DNA of 64,000 bases from Rhipidocladum racemiflorum (taxonomy: Eukaryota > Streptophyta > Magnoliopsida > Poales > Poaceae). The stretch's first letter is position 1, and each line of letters starts with the position of its first letter. Positions 56,814-64,000 of this stretch are shown piece by piece. A model generated the notes under the pieces. The model searched no databases. It saw nothing but the letters and a program-made list of their open reading frames with translations, and was not told where the DNA came from. The DNA is taken from contig CM070578.1 of the NCBI GenBank assembly GCA_036346355.1, positions 11,174,501 through 11,238,500 on the forward strand, given 5' to 3'. The translations under genes and the position numbers were made by a program.

Positions 56814-57581
56814 CTATCCTGCCCTGAGCTGTCTTAAGCGTGTGGAAGACATCTCGGTACTCCTTCTTAATGAGGAGTTGTGTGACATATAAATGCTCAC
56901 CGCTCCCTTCTTCAGCCCCAGCCTCAAAACCAGATCAATCATCTCAGAGATCTCTTGCCTAACAGGATAAATCATTGGACCAGGTGCATTGTTCACATAA
57001 TTTTTGCTATCAAAATACTTGTCAACAATATCCACCAATCGCGCCAATTGAGCATCACTATTAGACTTCTTCGATTTCTTCCCATTTTGTGCGTCATAGG
57101 TAGCTCTTTTTGGCTTTGTCTTATTGGGTGTAGGGTTTTCCTCATCACCCTCACCCTCAACCTCATTATCTTCAAGGTTCACATGGGTTGGCCCTTTAGC
57201 ACCAGGTACGAAAGCAGATTCGTGCATACAACTTGCATTATCAAAAATGACGTCGAGATTCTCCTCATGATGCAAGGATCCCTTCTTGAACTTCCGCAAT
57301 GTGGCATGGTCTGCAAATAAGGTAGAGCAATTTCATTAGCAAGTTACAACCTTTTCAATTCGTATACACATGCAACATCATTAAAGATTGCATACCATAA
57401 TCTGATCAGTCCACCACGAATTGCTTGCCTCAATAAATCCAGTCTTAGGATCAATCCCTAGCCCAAATGCATGGACCTTCAACATTTTCCAATTGACATA
57501 ATCCCTTTTCAAGCTATCCCAATGATTTTTCAATTGTTTACGAGTGTACTCTCTCTTTGTTCTCTCTTTGAACTTGATCAT
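56814..57581 (-). pseudogene. Myb/SANT-like partner protein of the Harbinger element
   Basis: The upstream part (57581-57381) reads FKERTKREYTRKQLKNHWDS and TGFIEASNSWWTDQI, matching the Myb_DNA-bind_3-type domain found in PIF/Harbinger partners and many plant proteins. A second frame (57299-56814) has acidic and Lys-rich stretches (NKTKPKRATYDAQNGKKSKK) and a C-terminal part. An intron or frame break separates them (57300-57380). In related elements this protein helps the transposase reach the nucleus and bind DNA. Confidence 0.7.
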
Positions 57582-57900
57582 AAGATTCTGAACATTTAGT
57601 ATTCAAACATTGTTGGGGCCTATTATGTGCTGCAACTTCTTCTAAACAAATTTCTTTGAACATGTCATTTGTATATTCATTCCATACTGTAGTGTTTGAG
57701 GAGTGTCATTTTTTCATCTATAAGTATGATGCTCATTAGCAAATATTCTCATAACATATAATCCAACATACCCTAGTCATTAGCATAATTATGGGCTTCA
57801 AATAACTTAATATATTTTGGGCACACAACACACTATGCTATATTTTGTCAACATGACGGTAGAACCCAACATCATAAGATAGTGAAGGAATGCAAGCGTT

Positions 57901-58054
57901 GCCACCTGAACTGAGGACGAAGGCAATAATAGTAACTTTTAGTAAGGACATGCTTCATATATCCTAGTCATATCTAGGATCAAATTAGTTTTTAGTGGTA
58001 TGTTCCATACATAAATATCCAAGATAGTGTCTACGATTCCTTCCATTTATATTA
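57901..58054. other. Spacer between Harbinger remnant and MULE
   Basis: Short unassigned AT-rich sequence. Confidence 0.4.
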
Positions 58055-58511
58055 GGGTTTTTGGATATATGCCACTGTAGGAACCGGTTATTTGAGATTT
58101 GCCATCGTTCCTTTGCTTCTTCGAGTGATGCCATTATGAAACCGTGCTTATTCGAAATATGCCACCGGTGACAACACGTGTGCACTACGGTCAAACCGAG
58201 CGCCGGACTCAATGTAATGGGACCATTTTGCCCCTCTGCACCGGACCATTTTGGCTGGTTGGGTCGAACCCGGTCAGTGCCCTCCCCCATTTGACACAGC
58301 CAAGAACCCTAGATTCTCCACCCGGCGATTCCCCACACGGCGATTGCTCACCCATGGCGGCGGCCTAAAGGCGCGTCATTCCCACTCTGCTCCGGCTAAT
58401 CGAATGTCCGTGGCGGCAATGGATGCGGCTGTCGAACCTGGTGAAAGTTCTATTAAGGTTTTGGTGATTGGTTTTACATTTATGATTAATCCTTGTTTAA
58501 TGACAAACCAA

Positions 58512-58804
58512 TCTTAACTATTATAAGAATGAGTTGGTGGTGATGGTGAGTCTGCTAGGCCGTTCTTGGGCCAGAACAGTAGGGGCCCAAAGCCCAGTAG
58601 GTGAAGAATTCTGTAGCTATTTGCTATTTGTCTAGGCTTATTTGTATTTCATTGTATTCCCTTGTTCAGTGATTCTTCAGTAATGGATCTCAAATAAGTG
58701 ATAGCTCAAGTTTTAAATTCTTTTTTTTTATGTTTTTAAGAGTTTAGAACTTGTGGTGTTATTATCTATTTGGGATCCGTTGCAACGCACGGGCAATTTA
58801 CTAG
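58512..58804 (+). mobile_element. Non-autonomous Helitron, 293 bp
   Basis: The 5' end is TCTTAACTATTATAAG and the 3' end CTAG, preceded by a hairpin (CCGT...ACGG in GATCCGTTGCAACGCACGGG) about 10 bases upstream. It sits between A (58511) and T (58805), the usual Helitron target. Removing it restores LTR-like sequence (GACAAACCAA to TTTCTCTTG). No coding is seen. Confidence 0.88.
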
Positions 58805-60556
58805 TTTCTCTTGAAGACTAACTTGTTTATTGAGCATATTTTAAATAGTCGCATATTTGGACGGAAAATGGAAAACCAAGGTATGTATGAGTATTCATCT
58901 TTATTTTATTTTGCATATCTTGACTTCAAGTTAAAATATGAATTCTGCATTGCCTTAACCACAAATGTGCATCATGTCTTTCCAACTCATATATCACATG
59001 GATGCACATATTTAGGGGGAGTTCAAATTGTAACTTGATGTTCCTTAATGTTGATCTATCATTCACTCCATATACAAGTGATCAATATTTTGGAACTCAC
59101 TTCAAGTTAAATGAAAAATTTAAATTGAGTTCATTTATTCTATTAATCATTAAGAAAACATTTAATCATGAGTTGATGAATGTTTATTGATTAATCTAGA
59201 ACAAATGAATAGGTCTTAAGTACAATGTAGCATATGTTGCAACATTCCAATTAAGACAAAATTAAATTCATTAAATTGATTATGGGTTGTGCTCAATCAA
59301 TCGTGAAAGCTTCCATCGTGTGTTAATGGAATTGAAGGAGTGATTGAGACAACCTTGTGTCTTGGACTAACTATCCTTTTAAGATTGTGATTGAGTTAGG
59401 TTAAGTCCAAGCAGATGAAGAAAAGAGAAGGCTCATCAAGAATAAAAAAACAAGAGATGGAGCCAAGTGATGATCTTGAAGAGACAAAAGATTGAAGATC
59501 ATAAAAGACTTCGAGAAAGCTAGGAAGGTGATCCCGGGGAAAGCGAAAAGATTGAAAATCTTAAAGCCCCAAAGTGGATTGCTCATGTGCGGCGGAAGGT
59601 AAAATTAGATAGGCTAAGGATATCTTTTTAGCTTTGTGTCTAGCATTTTACCGCCGTACTATTAAGAGGGGTTGAACGTTTAGTTTGAACTTCATCACGA
59701 GTTTGTGATCTCAATCCTTTGCTCACTCAAGCTCATATGTTCATATTTGGATTTTGCATGAAATCAACCATTTGGCATGTGTTGCAAATGGGTAATGATC
59801 ATGCTTGGATCTTAGTGCATTGCTTTGATTCGCATATGTGCGAATAGGATAAGTATATGCTTTGGTTGTTCGTTTAGAGCTTTGACTTGCATGCATTGCA
59901 AGTTGGACGAGCTCATATGTTGGTTTTTGCATGTAACCCGTATTTTTCATTTGTTGCAAAAATTGGAGTTCATGCGGTTTTGCTTTTCGAATCAAAATCT
60001 TCAAATTGGATTTGAATCTTATTGCTTGGAGCTAAATTTGCGTGGTTTGCAAAAAGGGAGCTCAAGCAATTTGGTGATTAAGTATTTTTGCATGGAGCTA
60101 GAAATATATGTGTTCAAAAGATAAAAGAGCTCATGCATTTGAAAAATGAATTGAGGCTATTAATTTGCATGTGATGCAAAATGGGATATAGCCTATACAT
60201 TGTTGCTTCAATTGTTTATTTACAATTGCGTTGTGCAAATAAACAAGAAGTCTATGGGTCCGAGATTCTAAAGCATGTGACTTGCACCGTGGTTGTTTGC
60301 AAGCGGATTTGGTCGTGGCTTGACCATCACATGGCTAAGAGAATCAATCTCATAGACTTCGAGTTTCATTTGCTTAAAGCGTTTTTGCAAATACACATCT
60401 TTAGACCTTTGCGAGTTGTACTCTTGCAAAGTGTATTGGGTTTAATTGCAAAATTCTTTGAGCATAGTTCGAATTTGTGCAAACATATTTTGGCTCAAAG
60501 AATCCTTGACAAAGTTTGAGAAATTGTTTTAATTCGAATTTGGATTTTCTCCTGTC

Positions 60557-60914
60557 AGCCGGCACTACCGGGGTTCTAGGGCGGTAGTGCCGCCCATAGC
60601 GGTACTACCGGGCCCAAGACCCAGGTACTTTTTTTTTCCAGAAAGGTGTTTTTTCTGGGTTCGTGCAGGCCGGCACTACCGGATGAAGCGGGCGGTAGTG
60701 CCGCCCCAAGCGGCACTACCGGCCCTAGACCTCCGGCTGCTTTTTTCCAGAGAGTGATGTTTTTGGGCTCTGTGTGACCGGCGATCGCCGGAGGCGATCT
60801 GCCGCTCCTAAGCGGCGATCGATTTTGTTCTACGGTAGTGCCGGCCAACTAGCCGTTAGCCGACCGTTAACCTGAGGCCAGCACTACCGGGGTTATGAGG
60901 CCGGTAGTGCCAGA
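60557..60914. repeat. GGCACTACCGG / CGGTAGTGCC inverted-motif array
   Basis: CCGGCACTACCGG and its complement CGGTAGTGCCG alternate along 358 bases, partly as a 112-bp duplicated block (60557 and 60669). The array ends about 55 bases before the TATA box at 60969. It occupies the same LTR position as the CCGGAGTATCCGG arrays of LTRs 1 and 2 but with a different core. Confidence 0.9.
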
Positions 60915-60968
60915 TTTACTGTTTTTTTCAGGGATCTATTCCCAACGACTAGTTTTTGGCATGGGGAC

Positions 60969-60976
60969 TATATAAA
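60969..60976 (+). promoter_or_regulatory. Probable TATA box of solo LTR 3
   Basis: ACTATATAAAGACC follows the motif array and CGACTAGTTTTTGG, which parallels CGGCTAGTTTTTTGG in solo LTR 2. Confidence 0.65.
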
Positions 60977-63244
60977 GACCCCTTGGGGGACTTTTTCTGA
61001 TTGATGCTTGCCCCCTTAAGTCTTCTTGAACTATTGTGAGTTCTTTGCATGAGTGACACACTCAAATTTGGTTTTTGAGCAAAGGAGTGAACCCTAATTC
61101 GCATGAGTTGCAATTAGGAGAGGATTGAGCCTCATTGTGCTTGATTTGCACTTGAGGAGGACTAAGTGCATGCGTTGTACTTAGGTTGATCACCGAAAGC
61201 GCATTTGTTGTGCAAAGTGAAGTTCAAGCCGAAGGTTCGACTTGTTACTCTTGAAGGTTGCCGCCTTCTAGACGGCGTAGAGGCGTCGTGTCGGGAGCTC
61301 TCAAGGTGTGTGAGACGCGCCGACAAAGTTGGAAGGTTGGAGCTTCGCCTACCTCGTAAGGTAAAATGCTACCATTAGTGATTTGAGGAAAGTGCTCTAG
61401 AGTGGAGCCGGTCCAATGGTTTGATTAGACTCACCTCAACGTGGACTAGGGGAGACCTGCAAGTCTCCGAACACCACGGTAAAAATTCAGGTGTCAATTG
61501 TCTCGTTACATTCTAGCATTCATATTTCTCGCATTTATCTCATGCTTGATAATATATAGAATTGCTTAGATTAAATTCATTTGATCGACTTAGCAATTGT
61601 TGTAGAGACCTAATTTAGGTAGCTCTAGTGAGATTATTGATCTTAGGACGCTACTGTTAAAGTTCGTAATTAGTCTCTTCCGCATTTCTTTGTGAGCTTT
61701 AGACTTGGGGTGATTTTAGGGTACTCTTGTTTATTTGGTAGAAAATTTTAGAATCGCCTATTCACCCCCCCTCTAGGCGCCTCCTCGATCTTACACCTGG
61801 TACGGCTGGCGTGCTGTGTGCTTTGGAGAAGTAAGTGCTGAGATTGTTGGCATGGTGATTTTGATTGTTTGCATAGTAATTTAGCTTGGTAAATTAGATG
61901 TAGTTTTGACTCTTTTGGTAAATTCCGCGCTCCAGCTCTTTCGGGATTTCGGATGTCCGTGGCGGCAATGATTCGCTGGAAAAGTTTAGGGTAGTTATTC
62001 AGGTGGAGGCCTTCTCCACAATAGAAGAAAGCGGTAGGAAGGTGTACACTAGGTCAAGGAAGCTGACATGGTTAACCGATGAGAAGGATATTAGCTTTCG
62101 GTCAGTGAGGCAAGGTTTGCATAGGCATGTGACATGGGGACCAACCAAATGTGTCATTTGTACTACTTTGATAGGCAGTGTGGTGAGGATGTTGAATTCA
62201 CTGAGGATACTGATGTCAGGATCTTGATTGAGATGTACAACATTGAGAAGGAAATCACTTTTATATGTTTTTTTGTTCTTGATGATGAGGGACCAGATCC
62301 ATTTGATAATGCGGAGGAGTATGTTGGTGTAGATGATGAAGACTTGTACATGGATGCTACAGGCACTGACAACTTTGCGAAGGAACCATCTTACATGGGT
62401 GAACCTAGTGGCTTTGAGCCTGTTGAAGCAGAGATGGCAGTTGACGATCCTGAAGAGCTGATAGTTACACATGATCTTAGCAACCCAACTATTGTCAAAG
62501 GGGATATGTTCCCTGATATAGTTGCTTTCAGAAAGGCTATTAGGCATTATGCAATCCTGAATGACTTTGAAATAAATACAATCAAGTCTAACCAAAGTAG
62601 GTTTATTGGTGAATGCAAACGTGTGGGTTGTTCTTGGAGAGTTCATGCTTCTAAAGTGCAGGATGGATGTGCCATTATGGTAATTCACCTTCCTGTGTGT
62701 GTGTGTATTATATGTGTTACAATGTGCTAACATATGTGTTTCTTGTATTTGTAGATCAAAACTCTTAATTCAAAGCACATTTGCCCTAGTACAAAGATGA
62801 AGGAGGGGAAGATGGCTACACAAGATTGGGTGGCAGACAGATTAGGGGACTGGTTGAGAAAGAACCCGAATAAGGGGGGCAAGAGAGGCTCAGAGGAAGC
62901 TGCAGGATGAATATAGGATCAAGTTGGACTATGGTAAGACATGGTCAGGTATGCAAATAGCACTTAGACAAATACATGGTGCATATGAGGATAGCTTCCA
63001 AATTGTTTTCAACTGGAAGGTTGAGTTACAACATAGGAGTCCATAATCAATTGTAGAAATAGAACTGAAGAAATAGGGCAATAAGATGTGTTTCCACAGA
63101 ATGTTTGTAGCATTTAAACCTTGCATAGATGGATTCTTGAAAGGCTGCAAGCCATACATTGGTGTGGATTCCACTAGCCTAAATGGTACATATAAGGGAC
63201 AACTAGCATCAGCAACATCTGTAGAATCAGGTCTCACCCAACTA

Positions 63245-63513
63245 GGGTTCAGTTCGTTTCAGCTTCTGGATTATGGATTCTGAATTATAGGAGAAACTGC
63301 TTCTGATTATGGGAGAATCAGGCCTAGCTAGCTATGACTTTTAGGTTCCAGACCGAGTTGGCAAAAGTCAGCAAGAATCATGAGAATCGTGTTTCGCCGA
63401 TTCGATTCTATTCGTAAGACAATTTCTTGATTCTCGCAGGTTCGCCTACAATCCTCCCGTTCGGCAAATAATCCGTTTTCTTAAACAGAATAAAAGCTGA
63501 AACGAACGGGCCC
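63245..63513. mobile_element. MITE with GTTCGTTTCAGCTT ends
   Basis: The left end is GGGTTCAGTTCGTTTCAGC and the right end, reversed, GGGCCCGTTCGTTTCAGC. The 269-bp interior is non-coding. I could not settle the target duplication, so the superfamily is not assigned. It lies between the truncated MULE and the next gene. Confidence 0.6.
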
Positions 63514-63699
63514 AGTACCTGTACTATCCCGCGCGCGACGCCACGTCACGCCTCCTCTTCCCCCACCCCGACCAAACCCCAAACGCCGCACGCCGCGGCG
63601 GCGCCGGCCCGCGCCCCACCACCAAAATTCCGCCTTCTCCGTTCCACGAACCCTCTCGATCCGATGCGCTAGCTCGTCCTGCAATTCCTGCTGCCCGCC
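63514..63699 (+). other. Promoter/5' UTR of the ubinuclein-like gene
   Basis: A GC-rich leader containing CT-rich CCTCCTCTTCCCCCACC directly precedes the ATG. No TATA box is seen. The MITE ends less than 190 bases upstream of the start codon. Confidence 0.4.
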
Positions 63700-64000
63700 A
63701 TGGACGATCCCGCGGCCGTCCTGTGCTCCTCTGCCCCCGCCGCCGTGCTCCCACCTCCGGCGGCGGCGGCGGTAGAGGCCACGGGTAGGGCTCCTTCGGC
63801 GGGCGAGGTGGCGCCGCCTGCCGTGGTGGCTCCGGCGGTGGCGGTTGTGGGGGCAGGCGGGGGCGGGAGGCGGGTGTTCTCCGTGGAGCTCCAGCCCCGG
63901 GAGACCACCATTGTGTCGTGGAAGAAGCTGGTCAAGGAGGCCGGCCTGGGAGCTGCCTTGTGGCCCCCTTTGCCGGCCGCGGCTGCCGTCCAGCCGGTCG
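63700..64000 (+). CDS. Ubinuclein-like protein (HIRA complex), N-terminus
   Basis: From ATG 63700 the frame is open to the window end (100 residues, partial). After an Ala/Pro/Gly-rich start (MDDPAAVLCSSAPAAVLPPP), residues 58-81 contain RRVFSVELQPRETTIVSWKK and LVKEAG. This block (FxVELxPxETTIVSWKKLxKEA) matches the N-terminal conserved segment of plant ubinucleins, which work with HIRA in nuclear histone H3.3 deposition. The HPC2-type domain that would confirm this lies beyond the window. The start is the first ATG after the GC-rich leader. Confidence 0.65.
   Translation, partial: MDDPAAVLCSSAPAAVLPPPAAAAVEATGRAPSAGEVAPPAVVAPAVAVVGAGGGGRRVFSVELQPRETTIVSWKKLVKEAGLGAALWPPLPAAAAVQPV

Larger units (their letters stand above)
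54620..57900 (-). mobile_element. Decayed PIF/Harbinger transposon
   Basis: The segment contains the two genes typical of PIF/Harbinger elements, a DDE transposase (56292-55294) and a Myb-like DNA-binding protein (57581-56814), both on the minus strand. The likely left terminus is GGCCCTGTTTGGGG at 54620, preceded by TTA, the expected duplication. I could not find the matching right terminus, so the right border is approximate. Confidence 0.65.
58442..61795 (+). mobile_element. Solo LTR 3 (SIRE/Maximus-like relative)
   Basis: It starts TGAAAGTTCTATTAAGG, ends CTCCTCGATCTTACA, and the exact duplication CCTGG lies at 58437-58441 and 61796-61800. The TTTTGGTGATT start motif, CGCCTATTCACCCCCCCTCT end motif and overall layout match solo LTRs 1 and 2, although the body has diverged. 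Without the nested Helitron it is 3061 bp. It splits exon 1 of the MULE transposase. Confidence 0.87.
58055..63225 (+). mobile_element. Truncated Mutator-like element (MULE)
   Basis: A terminal-repeat-like stretch beginning GGGTTTTTGGATATATGCCAC (58055) leads into a MuDR-type transposase gene. The element is interrupted by solo LTR 3 and truncated within the catalytic domain near 63225, so the right terminal repeat and 9-bp duplication are not present. Confidence 0.75.
58403..63225 (+). pseudogene. MuDR-type transposase pseudogene
   Basis: Exon 1 starts MSVAAMDAAVEPG at 58403 and continues after the solo LTR as TAGVLCALE to the donor GTAAGT at 61831. Exon 2 begins after CTCCAG (61935) and stays in frame through KFRVVIQVEAFSTIEESGRK and TWLTDEKDISFRSVRQGLHR. 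After one frame slip near 62138 it continues to a MuDR DNA-binding domain (IVKGDMFPDIVAFRKAIRHY, CKRVGCSWRVHASKVQDGC). An intron runs from 62681 to about 62756. The last exon gives ICPSTKMKEGKMATQDWVAD and, after another slip, FVAFKPCIDGFLKGCKPYIG with VDSTSLNG, the first catalytic Asp region. It ends there. Stops and slips mark it as inactive. Confidence 0.82.

Noticed and set aside
62003..62733. Minus-strand 244-codon frame over the MULE
   Set aside because: It is antisense to a recognisable MuDR transposase exon and has no domain.

Overview
This window is nuclear DNA from a grass (Poaceae). Spliced genes with GU-AG introns and a GC-rich receptor-kinase gene sit among nested transposable elements typical of grasses: Ty3-gypsy Tat and Tekay elements, solo LTRs, a TRIM, Stowaway and Tourist-like MITEs, hAT, PIF/Harbinger, Mutator-like (MULE) and Helitron sequences. 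I cannot name the species from sequence alone. Four host loci are visible: an intronless SPARK-type receptor-like kinase (25420-27342, +), a decayed PISTILLATA/MADS2-type MADS-box gene (30518-31394, -), a four-coding-exon gene for a conserved plant protein of unknown function (34244-49673, -), and the first exon of a probable ubinuclein (63700 to window end, +).

Layout. 1-2940: mostly unrecognised, with the inner arm of a hAT-like element ending at 1399. 2940-18400: an old Tekay-like gypsy LTR split by two later insertions, a solo LTR (3506-4922, TSD ATCGG) and a complete minus-strand Tat-lineage gypsy element (5747-17109, TSD CTAAC). The Tat element has decayed gag-pol and a five-exon antisense ORF. 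18400-25300: AT-rich sequence, a TRIM (19958-20607), SINE-like Pol III boxes and a second solo LTR (22081-24809, TSD ACGCT). 25300-27490: the receptor kinase. 27496-30115: a non-autonomous copia-like element holding a nested Tat-like solo LTR (27922-28916). 30200-32000: the MADS pseudogene between 49-bp direct repeats. 34244-50640: the unknown gene, whose second coding intron carries a 12.8-kb Tekay-type chromovirus (35329-48140), itself interrupted by a Stowaway MITE. 52291-54540: copia remnants broken by a hAT element (52815-54414) that captured exon 1 of an OEP61-like gene and later received its own hAT MITE. 54620-57900: a decayed PIF/Harbinger element with transposase and Myb-like ORFs. 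58055-63225: a truncated MULE interrupted by a third solo LTR (58442-61795), which contains a 293-bp Helitron. 63245-64000: a MITE and the ubinuclein-like gene start.

The insertion layers can be ordered because most target-site duplications are exact. The most unusual signal is in the three related solo LTRs. Each has an array of short palindromic GC-rich motifs directly upstream of its TATA box. Two use a CCGGAGTATCCGG-type unit and the third a GGCACTACCGG/CGGTAGTGCC unit. Other strong points are the gene-capturing hAT element, the Tat antisense ORF, the coiled-coil ORF upstream of gag in the Tekay element, and the MADS2-type pseudogene.
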